Below are positions 1 through 12,307 of a stretch of DNA of 64,000 bases, piece after piece. Origin of the DNA: Cyclina sinensis (lineage: Eukaryota > Mollusca > Bivalvia > Venerida > Veneridae). The stretch lies in contig JAAONU010000019.1 in the NCBI GenBank assembly GCA_012932295.1, forward strand, positions 30,543,913 through 30,607,912, in the 5' to 3' direction. Numbering within the stretch: position 1 is the first letter of the stretch; every line of letters starts with the position of its first letter. The notes beneath the pieces are model-generated. The model searched no databases. It was not told the origin of the DNA and saw only the letters and a list, made by a program, of their open reading frames with translations. The translations under genes were made by a program, and so were the position numbers.

Positions 1-560
1 CTGGCATATAAAAACAGTAACATTTTCTTTTGAATCGGAAGATTTTTTTCCACCAAACTTCACAGACATGTTTGTTGTATAGCCCTATTATAAATTGCTG
101 AAATGGTTCCACTCAATTGCACAAAAATGGCAGCCAGAGCTTAAAAAAATATTTTTGTCAACATTTGAGTGTAAAATAATAATCTAGTAATAGCAATCTT
201 TGAAAGTCTGCTTGTCAGAAATCTTAAATGCCGAGTCCTACCTGACTAATACAGCGGTAGTAAAGCCATTAAGCATAAAAGGAGTGTAGGCTGGGCTTAT
301 CTGACACATGATAAATGATAACACTGAAACCTTATCTCACGTAAACAGAACCATGTGTTGAGAAACAACAGAGCTCTTGTATTAACTATAGAGTAATTTC
401 TTCATGCATTGTTTATTACTGAAATATTTATCAATTTATAATTTATGCTTTCAAAGGGCTTATTTCAATCTTTTGCCTTTTGTTCAAGAAATAACTGCTA
501 TATAGAATAAATGAATTAACTTACATATGACCAGTTAGATTACAATATGTACTTACATTT
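1..560. other. Intergenic, no feature recognised
   Basis: AT-rich sequence with no long reading frame, tandem repeat or terminal structure that I can see. It is the left flank of the first HINE. Confidence 0.5.
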
Positions 561-561
561 T

Positions 562-2026
562 TAGCTCACCTGAGCACTTTGTGCTCATGGTGAGCTTTTC
601 GGATCGCCCTGTGTCCGCCGTGCGTCGTCAACTTTTGCTTTAAACAACATCTCCTCCTAAACCACTGGGCCAAACTTGATGAAACTTGCCATGGATGTTC
701 CTTGCATGAAGCTCTTCCAAAGTTGTTCAAAGAAATCAATTCCATCAAGAACTCTGGTTGCAATGGCAAGCAAAAGGAAAAACTTTACAAATCTTGTTGT
801 CTGAAACCACAAGGCCTAGAGCTTAGATATTTGGCATTTAGCACCCTCTAATGGAACTCTACAAAAATTATTCAAATTATTTCCCTGGGGTCAAAATTGG
901 CCCCGCCCCAGGGGTCACTTCATTTTACATAGACTTATATAGGAAAACTTTAAAAATCTTCTTCTCAGAAACCACAATGCCTACAGCTTAGATATTTGTT
1001 ATGTAGCATTGTATAGTGGATGTCTACCAAGTTTGTTCAAATTATGTCCCCTGGGTTAAAATTGGCCACGCCCCAGGGTTCTCTTGGTTTACAGATAGTT
1101 ATATAGGAAAAACATGAGAAATCATTTTTCTCCGAAACTGATAGGACTAGACCTTAGATATTTGGTGTGGAGTATTGTGTAGAGAACCTTTACCATATTG
1201 TTTATATGTTGGCCCCGGGGTCAAAATTAGCCCCACCTCGGGGTCCCTTAATATGTTAAAAAGGCAATCTTTAAAAATCTTCTTACTGGAAACCTCAATG
1301 CCTGCAGCTTTGTTATAGATACAGATCTTTGTTATGTAGCATTGTCTAGTGGATATCTACCATGTTTGTTCAAATTATGTTTCCTGGGTCAAAATTGGCC
1401 ACGCCCCAGGGTTCTCTTGGTTTACATAGATTTATATAGGAAAAACATGAAAAATAATTTTTCTCCAAAACAAATAGGTTTAGACCTTAGATATTTCAGG
1501 TGTTGAGTATTGTGTAAAGAACCTTTACCAATTGTTTAAATGTTGGCCCTGTGGTCAAAATTTGCCCCACCCTGGGGGCCCTTAATATGTAAAAAAGGAA
1601 ATCTTTAAAAATCTTCTTGTCTGAAACCAAAAGGCCTAGAATTTTAAAAATTGGCATGAAGCAAGCTTTATCAAGCTTTTCAAATTATTAGATTAGGTTA
1701 AAGTCACTGAGGCTAAAAATAGATTTATCTACTGTTACGTAGTACCTCATAGAGGCTTCATTTATAGACCAATATCTCTGATATTCAATATATTGGTTCC
1801 TTGCATGGACCTCTTCCGATAGGTAGGGTTTGAGGTCACTGGGTCAAGGTCAGGGTCACCATAGCTTATAATAGATATTTCTACTTTCTGTCATAGAGCC
1901 TTTATTTATTGACGGATATTTTACATATTTGGTTTGTAGGCAATTAAAAAATGAAAAACTGCTTAACAGCAAACCTACAGCCAAAGTACTCAAGTGAGCG
2001 ATCCAGGGCCATCATGGCCCTCTTGT
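562..2026 (+). mobile_element. HINE-type (pearl-like) non-autonomous Helentron, copy A
   Basis: The head starts TAGCTCACC and folds as GCTCACC-TGAGCAC-TTT-GTGCTCA-t-GGTGAGC. A short GTC/CCG-rich stretch follows, then degenerate core repeats of about 165 bp whose landmarks are GGCCTAGAGCTTAGATATTTGG and a CCCCGCCCC palindrome. The tail is CAAGTGAGCGATCC, hairpin GGGCC-ATCAT-GGCCC and TCTTGT. The head arm and the inner tail arm are inverted complements, as expected of the asymmetric terminal inverted repeats of Helentrons, and both ends abut a host T. The element carries no protein and would depend on a Rep/helicase supplied elsewhere. The next copy begins at the very next base. Confidence 0.85.
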
Positions 2027-4192
2027 TAGCTCACCTGAGCACAAAGTGCTCAGGGTGAGCTTTTCTGATCGGTCTTTGTCCATCGTCCGTCGTCCGTCCG
2101 TCCGTCGTCAACTTTCCATTCAAACGACATCTCCTCTGAAACCATTGGGGCAAATTTAATGAAACTTGCCTGGGATGTTCCTTGCATGAAGCTCTACCAA
2201 GATTGTTCAAATGGTTCTGGTCCATTGCATTTCTGGTTCACTGGAGCTAAAAATAGATTTTATAAGTTGGATCTTTAAAAATCTTCTTCTCCGAAACCAC
2301 AAGGCCTGGAGCTTTGATATTTGGTATGAAGCATCATCTAGTGGACCTCTACCAAGTTTGTTCAAATTATGTCCCTGGGGACAAAACTGACCCCACCCCA
2401 GGGGTCAGATGATTTTACATAGAGTTATATAGGGAAAACTTAAAAATCTTCTTGTCAGAAACCACAAGGCCTAGAGTTAAGATATTTGGTATGTAGCATT
2501 GTCTAGTGGACCTCTACCAAGTTTGTTCAAATCATGGCCTCTGGGTAAAAAATGGCCCTGCCCCGGGGGTCACTTGATTACATAGAGTTATATAGGAAAA
2601 TCTTTAAAAATCTTCTTGTCAGAAACCGTAAGTTATAGAGCTTAGATATTTGGTGTGTAGCATTGTCTAGTGGACCTCTACCAAGTTTGTTCAAATCCTG
2701 TCTTCTGGGTCAAAAATGGCCCCGCCCCAGGGGCCACTAGTTTTACATAGAGTTATATAGGAAAATCTTAAAAAATCTTCTTGTCAGAAACCGTAAGTTA
2801 TAGAGCTTAGATATTTAGTGTGTAGCATTGTCTAGTGGACCTCTACCAAGTTTGTTCAAATCCTGGCCTCTGGGTCAAAAATGACCCCGCCCCAGGTGCC
2901 ACTAGTTTTACATAGAGTTATATAGGAAAATCTTTAAAAATCTTTTTGTCAGAAACCTTAAGTTATAGAGCTTAGATATTTGGTGTGTAGCATTGTCTAG
3001 TGGACCTCTACCAAGTTTGTTCAAATCCTGTTCTCTGGGTCAAAAATGGCCCCGCCCCAGGGGCCACTAGTTTTACATAGAGTTATATAGGAAAATCTTA
3101 AAAAAATCTTCTTGTCAGAAACCGTAAGTTATAGAGCTTAGATATTTGGTGTGTAGCATTGTCTAGTGGACCTCTACCAAGTTTGTTCAAATCCTGTCCT
3201 CTGGGTCAAAAATGACCCCGCCCCAGGGGCCACTAGTTTACATAGAGTTATATAGGAAAATCTTAAAAAATCTTCTTGTCAGAAACCGTAAGTTATAGAG
3301 CTTAGATATTTGGTGTGTAGCATTGTCTAGTGGACCTCTACCAAGTTTGTTCAAATCCTGTCCTCTGGGTCAAAAATGGCCCCGCCCCGGGGTCACTTGT
3401 TTTACATAGAGTTATATAGGAAAAACTAAAAAAATCTTCTTGTCAGAAACAAGAAGGCCTACAGTAAAGATATTTGGTATGTAGCATTGTCTAGTGGACC
3501 TCTACCAAGTTTGTTCAAATCCTGGCCTCTGGGTCAAAAATGGCCCCGCCTCGGGGGTCACTTGTTTTACATAGAGTTATATAGGAAAATCTTAAAAAAA
3601 TCTTCTTATCAGAAACCGTAAGTTATAGAGCTTAGATATTTGGTGTGTAGCATTGTCTAGTGGACCTCTACCAAGTTTGTTAGAAAAATGTCCCTCGGGT
3701 CACTATTGGCCCCGCCCGAGGGGTCACAAGTTTTAAACAACAATATAGAAGAAAATCTTAAAAAATCTTCCTGTCTGAAACCACAAGACCTAGAATTTTA
3801 AAATTTGGCATGAAGCAAGCTTTATCAAGCTTTTTCAAATTATTGGATTAGGTTAAAGGTCACGGAGGCTAAAAGTAGATTTATCTACTGTACCTTATAG
3901 AGCCTTCGTTTATAGACCAATATCTTTGATATTCAGTATAGTCTCAGGTTCCTTGCATGAACCTCTACCCATGGGTACGGTTTGAGGTCACTGGGTCAAG
4001 GTCAAGGTCACCATAGCTTATAAAAGGTATTTCTACTTTCTGTCGTAGAGCCTTTATTTATTGACTGATATTTTACATATTTGGTTTGTAGGCACTTACA
4101 TATTTTCAATTAAAAAATGAAATACTGCTTAACAGCAAACCTACAGCCAAAGTACTCAGGTGAGCGATCCAGGGCCATCATGGCCCTCTTGT
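2027..4192 (+). mobile_element. HINE-type element, copy B
   Basis: Head hairpin TGAGCAC-AAA-GTGCTCA inside GCTCACC/GGTGAGC arms, followed by a (GTCC)n microsatellite at about 2082-2105. The interior is an array of 165-bp core repeats. The unique 3' segment carries TTGAGGTCACTGGGTCAAGG, and the tail is ACTCAGGTGAGCGATCC, GGGCCATCATGGCCC, TCTTGT. The terminal arms GCTCACCTGAG and CTCAGGTGAGC are exact complements. The ORF here is only the translated head. Head, microsatellite, core array and tail are all present, so it is among the best-preserved copies in the window. Confidence 0.88.
2280..3760 (+). repeat. 165-bp core tandem repeats of HINE copy B
   Basis: The landmark TAGAGCTTAGATATTTGG recurs at 2636, 2801 and 2966, giving an exact 165-bp period, and continues to about 3640. 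Each unit holds TCTAGTGGACCTCTACCAAG, a CCCCGCCCCAGGGG partial palindrome and TACATAGAGTTATATAGG. Copies differ by only a few percent in the middle of the array, so it was homogenised recently. Confidence 0.9.
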
Positions 4193-4439
4193 TATAATTG
4201 TAACAACAGAATCTCTCAGGATTATGTACAATAATAATCCATGGATGTTATGATGAATGTACGATTCTTATATAATTCAAATGTATAAATTTTCAAATAT
4301 TTGGGTAAAAAATATGCAGCATATACAGTAATTACATCCAAGTGTTCAGTTACATTTGTCACATCACATGTCAAGTATTATTAATGTTTAATTCCATCTT
4401 TGTTGTCCCCTACCTACAAACATGGACCTCATGTATGTG

Positions 4440-5030
4440 TACCAAATGCTTTTTCTATACCTGTACCCAGCTACTTTGTAATTTTTCTTTCTTTTGAGAA
4501 TGATGGTTACTCTTGACCTTGGATATATGGTATGTAGCATTTTATAGTCGACCTCTACAAATATTGTTCAATTATTTCTCTAGGGTCAAAATCGACCACT
4601 TCCAGGCGTTACTTGTTTTGACCCTGTGTTTGAGATTTTTTAAAAACTTCTTGTCTTAAACTGTATGCCTTAGAGCTTAGATATTTTGTATATGGCATTG
4701 TTTATTGTTCAAATTATGTCCCTGCGGGTCACAATTGGCTATTTGTTTTATATATTTAATCTTTGAAAATCGTCTTGTAAGAAACTATCAAATCTAGACT
4801 TTAGATATTTGGTTTGTGGCATTGTTTAGGTGACCTCTATAAAAGATTTTTCCAACTGTTCCCCATGGTAAAAATTTATCCTGCCCAGGGGTTACTTGTT
4901 TTACATTAAGGTGTGTTGGAAAAACATTTGATGGAAACTGTGTTGTCTTAGAGCTTAGATATTTTGTACCTTGTCTAGTAGATCAATTCTGTCCCTAGGA
5001 TCAAAATAGGCACTGCCTTAGGAGTCCTTT
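4440..5030 (+). repeat. Degenerate 165-bp HINE core repeats
   Basis: Blurred copies of the same core landmarks (CTTAGATATTTTGTATATGG, TTGTTTAGGTGACCTCTA, ACTTGTTTTACATTAAGG) occur without a recognisable head or tail. This is probably the relic of an older element into which the nested block inserted. 4193-4440 shows nothing. Confidence 0.6.
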
Positions 5031-5291
5031 TCAATCCCCTGCCGCAAAGCAGGGAGGAGATTTTAGGAATGGCCTCCCTCTGTCAGTCCGTCCGTCCCTT
5101 CGTCCGTCTGTCCATCCGTCCGTCGTCAACTTTTCATTCAAATGACATCTCCTCTGACACCAAAGGGCCAAATTAAATGAAACTTGCCTGGGATATCCCT
5201 TGCATGATTCTCTACCAAGATTGTTCAAATGGTTCTGGTCCATTGCATTTCTGGTTCACTGGAGCTAAAATTAGATTTTAAAATTTGGATT
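5031..5291 (+). mobile_element. HINE copy F, 5' part (outermost of four nested elements)
   Basis: The head is unlike the others: TCAATC-CCCTGC-CGCAAA-GCAGGG-aGGAGATT, a different hairpin with no complement to the CTCAGGTGAGC tail. After a (GTCC)n tract (about 5085-5125) the sequence is the ordinary B/G-type body (GTCAACTTTTCATTCAAATGA..). It stops at AAATTTGGAT just before the next head and resumes at 12643 with TTAAAAATCTTCTTCTCCG. The uninterrupted order is seen in copy B at about 2265-2290. Confidence 0.75.
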
Positions 5292-8200
5292 TTTAGCTCA
5301 CCTGAGCCTGCTCAGGCTGAGCTTTTGGGATCGTTGAATGTCCGGCGTCCATAGGCGTGCGTCGTGCGTTGTCAACAATTTGACTTAAACAACATCTCCT
5401 CCTAAACTGCTGAGCCAACATTGATGAAACATGCCTGGGATATTCCTTGCATGAAGCTCTACCAAAGTTGTTCAAAGAATTCAATTCCATCAAGAACTCT
5501 GGTTGCTATGGCAACTTAAAGGAAAAACTTTGAAAATCTTCTTGTCTGAAACCACAAGGCCCTGAGCCTTAAGATTTGGTTTGTAGCATTGTCTAGTGGA
5601 CCTCTTTCAAGTTTGTTCAAATTTTGCCCCTTGGGGTCAGAACTGGCCCCAGCCCTGGGGGTCACTTGATTTACTTAGAGTTATATAGGGAAAACTTTAA
5701 AAATCTTCTTGTCTGAAACCACAAGGCCTGGAGCTTAGATATTTGGTATGAGGCATCATCTAGTGGACCTCTACAAAGATTGTTCTAATTATGACCCTGG
5801 GGTCAGAACTGGCCCTGCCATGAGGGTCAATTGATTAACATTGAGTTATATAGGGAAAACTTTAAAAAATCTTCTTGTCAGAAACCTCAAGGCATGGAGC
5901 TTAGATATTTGGTGTTGAGCATCATCTAGTGGACCTCTACCAAGATTGTTCAAATAATGACCTTGGGGTCAGAACTGGCTCCTTCCTGGGGGTCACTTTA
6001 TTACATAGAGTTATATAGGGAAAACTTTAAAAATCTTCCTGTCTGAAACCACATGGCCTGGAGCTTAGATATTTGGTATGAGGCATCATCTAGTGGGCCT
6101 CTACAAAGATTGTTCAAATTATGACCCTGGGGTCAGAATTGGCCCCGCCTCGGGGTCACTTGATTTACATCGAGTTATATAGGGAAAACTTTAAAAATCT
6201 TCTCTAAAGAAACTACAAGGTGTGGAGCTTAGATATTTGGTGTTGAGCATTGTCTAGTAGACCTCTACCAAGATTGTTCAAATCATGGCCCTTGGGTCAA
6301 AATTGGCTCCACCCAAGGGGTCACATGTTTTACATAGAGTTATATAGTAAATTCTTTAAAAATCTTCTTGTCAGAAACTGCAAGGCCTGGAGCTTAGATA
6401 TTTGGTATGAGGCATCATCTAGTGGACCTCTACAAAGCTTGTTCAAATTGTGACCCTGCAGTCAGAACTGACCCCGCCCAGGGCTTATTTTATTTACATA
6501 GAGTTATATACATGTAGGGAAAACTTTAAATCTTCTTGTAAGAAACTGCAAGGCGTGGAGCTTAGATATTTGGTGTTGAGCATTGTCTAGTAGACCTCTA
6601 CCAAGATTGTTCAAATCATTGCCCCTGGGTCAAAACTGGCCTCGCCCAAGAGGTCACATGTTTTACAAAAAGTTTTATAGCAAAAAACTTTTAAAATCTT
6701 CTTGTCACAAACTGCAAGGCCTGGAGCTTAGATATTTGGTAGTGGGGTCATCCCCCCTCCCTTGGGGGTCACTCCACCCCCCCCCCCCCCCGCCCAAAAA
6801 TATTTATCTCATTTTTTAAGTTTTTCCCCATGGCAATAAAATTTGGACCATTTGTACTTGTTTTCAAGATGATTTCAAAAACATTATTCCTTGACCTATA
6901 CTTTTGACCTACTGACCCACTTTTTTGTTTTTTAGCAACAGCAATGAAATTTAGACCGTGTGCACAGTTTTTTGTTTCGATTTCAAAAACGTCATATCAT
7001 GACCTATGTTTTTGACCTACTGACTTACTTTTTTGTTTTTTAGCTACAGCAATGAAATTTGGACCGTTTGCACAGTTTTTTGTTTCAATTTCAAAAACGT
7101 AATATCATGACCTATATTTTTGACCTACTGACCTACTTTTTTGTTTTTTTAGCTACAGCAATGAAATTTGGACTGTGTGCACAGTTTTTTGTTTCGATTT
7201 AAAAAATGTCATCGCATGACCTATATATTTGACCTTCTGACCTCCTTTTTGTTTTTGGAGCTATGGCAATCAAATTTGGACCATGTGTACAATTTTTTGT
7301 TCTGATTTCAAAAACGTCATCGAATGACCTATATTTTTGACTTTCTGACCTACTTTTTGTTTTTGGAGCTATGGCAATGAAATTTGGACCATGTGTACAG
7401 TTTTTCGTTCCGATTTCAAAAATGTCATCGCATGACCTATATTTTTGACCTACTGACCTACTTTTGTTTTTTTTCAGAGCTATGGCAATGAAATTTGGAC
7501 CATGTGTACAGTTTTTTGTTCTGATTTCAAAAACGTCATCACATGACCTATATTTTTGACCTATTGACCTACTTTTTGTTTTTGAACCTATGGCAATGAA
7601 ATTTGAATCATGTGTACAGTTTTTTGTTCCGATTTAAAAAATGTCATCGCATGACCTGTATTTTTGACCTACTGACCTCCTTTTTGTTTTTGGAGCTATG
7701 GCAATGAAATTTGGACCATGTGTACAGTTTTTTGTTCTGATTTCAAAAACGTCATAGCATGACCTATATTTTTGACCGATTGACCTACTTTTTGTTTTTG
7801 GAGCTATGGCAATGAAATTTGGACCATATGCACAGGTTTTTGTTCCAATTTCAAAAATGTCATAGCATGACCTATATTTTTGACCTACTGACCCACTTTT
7901 TTGTATTTTTTTTGCTACAGCAATGAAATTTGGACCATGTTTACAGCTTTTCGTTCCGATTTCAAAAATGTCATCGCATGACCTATATTTTTACCTACTG
8001 ACCTACTTTTTGTTTTTGCAGCTATGGCAATGCAATTTGGACCATGTGTACAGTGTTTTGTTCTGATTTCAAAAACGTCATCACATGACCTATATTTTTG
8101 ACCTACTGACCTACTTTTTGTTTTTGAAGGTGTGGCAATGAAATTTGGAGCATGTGTACAGTTTTTTGTTCCTTTTTCGAAAATGTCATCGCATGACCTA

Positions 8201-9031
8201 CATATTGGACTTACTAACCTACTTTTTGTTTTTGGAACTATGGCAATGAAATTTGGACCATGTGTACAGTTTTTTGTTCTGATTTCAAAAACGTCATCGC
8301 ATGACCTATATTTTTGACCTACTGACCTACTTTTTGTTTTTGGAGCTATGGCTATGAAATTTGGATCATATGCACAGTTTTTTTGTTCCTTTTTCAAAAA
8401 TGTCATCGCATGACCTATATTTTTGACCTACTTACCTACTTTTTTGTTTTTGGAGCTATGGGAATGAAATTTGGACCATACGCACAGTTTTTTGTTCCAA
8501 TTTCAAAAATGTCATAGCATGACCTATATTTTTGACCTACTGACCTACTTTTTTGTTATTTTGCTACAGCAATGCAATTTGGACCATGTGCACAGTTTTT
8601 CGCTTCGATTTCAAAAATGATATCGCATGACCCATATTTTTGTCCTACTGACCTACTTTTTGTTTTTGGAGCTATGGCAATGAAATTTGGACCATGTGTA
8701 CAGTTTTTTGTTTTGATTTCAGAAAAGTCATATCATGACCTATATTTTTGACCTACTGACCTCCTTTTTCTTTTTGGAGCTTTGGCAATGAAATTTGGAC
8801 CATGTGTACAGTTTTTTTGTTCTGATTTCAAAAACGTCATCACAAGACCTATATTTTTGACCTACTGACCTCCTTTTTGTTTTTGGAGCTATGGCAATGA
8901 AATTTGGACCATGTGTACAGTTTTTGTTCCGAGTTCAAACATGTCATCGCATGATTTATATTTTTGACCTACTGACCTACTTTTTTGTTTTTGGAGCTAT
9001 GGCAATGAAATTTGGACAATGTGTACAGTTT
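5292..9031 (+). mobile_element. HINE copy E, 5' part (second nesting level)
   Basis: The head is GCTCA-CCTGAGC-CT-GCTCAGG-cTGAGC. It is followed by about eight 165-bp core repeats (5520-6760), then by a C15 tract (6777-6791) and a switch to a different 108-bp repeat up to 9031. The element is interrupted inside a 108-bp unit by copy C and resumes at 12308. The long ORFs in this stretch come from the 108-bp period being a multiple of three and are not genes. Confidence 0.82.
6850..9031 (+). repeat. 108-bp tandem repeat array within HINE E
   Basis: CTATGGCAATGAAATTTGGA recurs every 108 bp (for example 7261 and 7369), in about 20 copies. Each unit reads GACCTACTGACCTAC, CTATGGCAATGAAATTTGG, GTGTACAGTTTTTTGTT and GATTTCAAAAACGTCATC. 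After the C insertion it continues for part of a unit at 12308-12380. It is unrelated in sequence to the 165-bp core at the start of the same element. Confidence 0.9.
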
Positions 9032-9142
9032 TTAGCTCACCTGAGCGAATGCTCAGGGTGAGCTATTGTGATCGCTGGATGTCCGTCGTCTGTCGTCTGT
9101 CTGTTCACATTTGCCTTGTGTATGCGATAGAGGCTGTATTTT
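9032..9142 (+). mobile_element. HINE copy C, 5' part (third nesting level)
   Basis: Head hairpin TGAGC-GAAT-GCTCA inside GCTCACC/GGTGAGC arms, then GTC-rich sequence and the start of the C core repeat (CCTTGTGTATGCGATAGAGG). It is broken after GCTGTATTT by copy D and resumes at 10874 with TCATTGGATCTTTATGAAAC. Later uninterrupted units read GCTGTATTTTTCATCCGAT, which confirms the join. Confidence 0.85.
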
Positions 9143-10873
9143 TAGCTCACCTGTCACGTAGTGACAGAGTGAGCTTTTCTGATCACCTTTTGTCCGTCGT
9201 CCGTCCGTCCGTCCGTCCGTTAACAATTGGTTCGTTAACACTCTAGTGGTCACATTTTTGCCTCAATTGTCATGAAACTTGGTCAGGATGTTTGTCTCAT
9301 TAATATCTCGGACGAGTTCGAACATGGGTTATCAGGGTTGGAAAACTAGGTCACAGAGCCCAAATGTAGAAAAACCTTGTTAACACTCTAGAGGCTACTT
9401 TTTCAGTCCAAATATCCTGGAAATTTGTCAGAAATGTTCTAATGATGACTTCTAGCTCAAGTTCAAATATGGGTCATCTGGGTTCAAAAACTAGGTCACG
9501 GAGCCAAAAAATAGAAAAATCTTGTTAACACTCTAGAGGTTACATTTTCAGCCCAAATAATCTTGAAATTTGTCAGAAAGGTTGCTTTGATGATTTCTAG
9601 ATCAAGTTCAAATATAGGTGGTATCTTGGTTCAAAAACTAGGTCACAGAGCCCAAATATTGAAAAACCTTGTTAACACTCTAGAGGTAACATTTTTAGAC
9701 CAAATAATCTGGAAATCTGTCAGGAAGGTTGCTTCTATGATTTCTAGCTCAAGTTCAAATATGGGTCATCTTGGTTCAAAAACTAGGTCACAGAGCCCAA
9801 AAATAGAAACATCTTGTTAACACTCTAGAGATTACATTTTCAGCCCAAATAATCTGGAAATTTGTCAGAAAGGTTCCTTTAAAGATTTCTAGCACGAGTT
9901 CAAATATGGGTCATCTGGGTTCAAAAACTAGGTCACAGAGCCCAAAAATAGAAAAATCTTGTTAACACTTTAGAGGTTACATTTTCAGCCCAAATAATCT
10001 GGAAATTTGTCAGAAAAATTGCCTTTAGGATTTCTAGATCAAGTTCGAGTATGGGTCATCTGGGGTCACAAACTAGGTCACAGAGTCCAAATATGGAAAA
10101 ACCTTGTTAATATTTAGTCTAAAGGTAGCATTTTCTGTCCAAATAACCTGGAAATTTGTCAGAAAGATTCTATGGATGATTTCTAGCTCAGTTTTGAATA
10201 TAGGTTCTCTGGGGTCAAAAACTAGGTCACAGAGCCTGAAAGTAGAAAAACCTTGTAAAAGCTCTAGAGGTTACATTTTTAGTCCAAATGTCCTTGAAAT
10301 TTGTCAGAAAGGTTGTTTCAATGATTTCTAGCTCCAATTTGGATATGGGTCATCTGGGATCAAAAACTAGGTCACATAGTACAAATATGTAAAACTTTTT
10401 AACACTCCAGAGGTTACATTTTCAGTCCAAATATCCTGGAAATTTGTCAGACAGGTTTTTTTGATGATTTCTAGCTCAAGATGGAGTATGGGTCATCTGG
10501 GGTCAAAAACTAGGTCACAGAGCCCAAATATGGAAAAACTTTGTAAACACTCTAGAGGCTACATTTTAAGTCCAAATGTCCTGGAAATTTGTCAGATAGG
10601 TTGTTTTGATGATTTGTAGCTCAGGTTTGGATATGGGTTATCTGGGGTCAAAAACTAGGTCACAGAGCCTAAATATCGAGAAACCTTGTTAACACTCTAG
10701 ATGCTACTTTTTCAGTCCAAATATCCTGGAAGTTTGTCAAAGAGATTGTTTCAATAATTTCTAGGTCAAGTTCGAATATGGGTCATCTGGGGTCAATTAA
10801 CCAGGTCCATAGCAACTTTGTTAAAAGCAGTCATACTCAGGTGAGCGATACAGGGCCATCATGGCCCTCTTGT
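9143..10873 (+). mobile_element. HINE copy D (innermost, fourth nesting level)
   Basis: Head GCTCAC-CTGTCAC-GTA-GTGACAG-a-GTGAGC: the inner stem differs completely from the TGAGCAC stems of its neighbours but still pairs. A (GTCC)n tract follows at about 9192-9220. The core repeats are about 145 bp (TTAACACTCTAGAGG at 9380, 9525 and 9672). The tail is ACTCAGGTGAGCGATAC, GGGCCATCATGGCCC, TCTTGT. It lies inside a core unit of copy C and should be the youngest insertion of the nest. Confidence 0.88.
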
Positions 10874-12307
10874 TCATTGGATCTTTATGAAACTTGGTCA
10901 GAATGTTTGTCTTAATGAGTTCTAGGTTGGGATTGTATATGGGTCATCTGGGTTCAAAAACTAGGACACAGGGTCAAATCTAAGAAAAACCTTGTGTATG
11001 CGATAGAAGCTGTATTTTTCATCCGACTTTCCTAATATTTGGTCAGAATGTTTGTCTTGATGAAATCTAGGTTGGGATTGTATATGGGTCAATTGAGGTC
11101 AAAAATAGGTCACACGGTCAAATCTTAGAAAAACCTTGTGTATGCGATAGAAGCTGTATTTTTCATCCGATTTTCCTAATATTTGGTCAGAATGTTTGCC
11201 TCTATGGTATCTAGGTTGGGATTGTATATGGAGAGTCTGGGGTCAAAAACTAGGTCACGGGATCAAATCTTAGAAAAACCTTGTGTATGCGATAGAAGCT
11301 TATTTTTCATCCGATTTTCCTAATATTTGGTCAGAATGTTTGCCTCTATGGTATCTAGGTTGGGATTGTATATGGATAGTCTGGGGTCAAAAACTAGGTC
11401 ACGGGATAAAATTTTAGAAAAACCTTGTGTATGCGATAGAAGCTGTATTTTTCATCCGATTTTCCTAATATTTAGTCAGAATGCTTGTTTTGATGAGATC
11501 TAGGTTGGGATTGTTTATGGGTCATCTGGGGACAAAAACTAGATCACAGGTCAAATCTTAGAAAAACCTTGTGTATGTGATAGAAGCTGTATTTTACATC
11601 CGATTTTCTTAATATTTGGTCAGAATGTTTGTCTCCATGGTATCTAGGTTGGGATTGTATATGGGTCATCTGGGGTCAAAAACTAGGTCATGGGGTCAAT
11701 CTTAGAAAAACCTTGTGTATAAAATAGAAGCTGTATTTTCCATTCTATTTTCCTAATATTTTGTCAGAATGTTTGTCTTGATGAGTTCTAGGTTGGGATT
11801 GAATATGGGTAATCTGAGTTCAAAAACTAGGTCATGGGGTCAAATCTTAGATAAACCTTTTGTATGTGATAGAGGCTGTATTTTTCATTGGATCTTTATG
11901 AAACTTGGTTAGAATGTTTGTCTTGATGAAATCTAGGTTGAGGCTGATATGAATCATCTGGGGTCAAAAACTAGGTCACGTGGTCAAATCTTAGAAAAGC
12001 TTGTGTATGCGATAGAAGCTGTATTTTTCTTCCGATTTTCCTAATATTTGGTCAGAATGTTTGTCTTGATAAAATCTAGGATGGGATTGTATATGGGTCA
12101 TCCAGGGTCAAAAAATAGGTCATAGGGCCTATTCTTAGAAGACATTCTGTTCAACTACAACAATGAAACATTAGATAATTTTGCATGCAGATTAAATCTT
12201 TGACCGTGGATGATCTTGGCCTTGACCGACTAACCTACATCCTGATTTTTATGTTTCTGTGCAATGATTCTCAGGTGAGCGATATAGGGCCATCTTGGCC
12301 CTCTTGT
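10874..12307 (+). mobile_element. HINE copy C, 3' part
   Basis: About eight core repeats of roughly 145 bp with landmarks CTTGTGTATGCGATAGAAGC, TTTGGTCAGAATGTTTGTC and TAGGTTGGGATTGTATATGG. The repeat is distantly alignable to the D core (ATGGGTCATCTGGGGTCAAA is shared). The tail is TCTCAGGTGAGCGATAT, GGGCC-ATCTT-GGCCC, TCTTGT. Confidence 0.85.

Noticed and set aside
7915..8406. 163-codon minus-strand ORF with repeated peptide blocks
   Set aside because: It is a translation of the 108-bp tandem repeat (36 codons per unit) inside a HINE. Stops appear where units carry indels, and the plus strand is also partly open.
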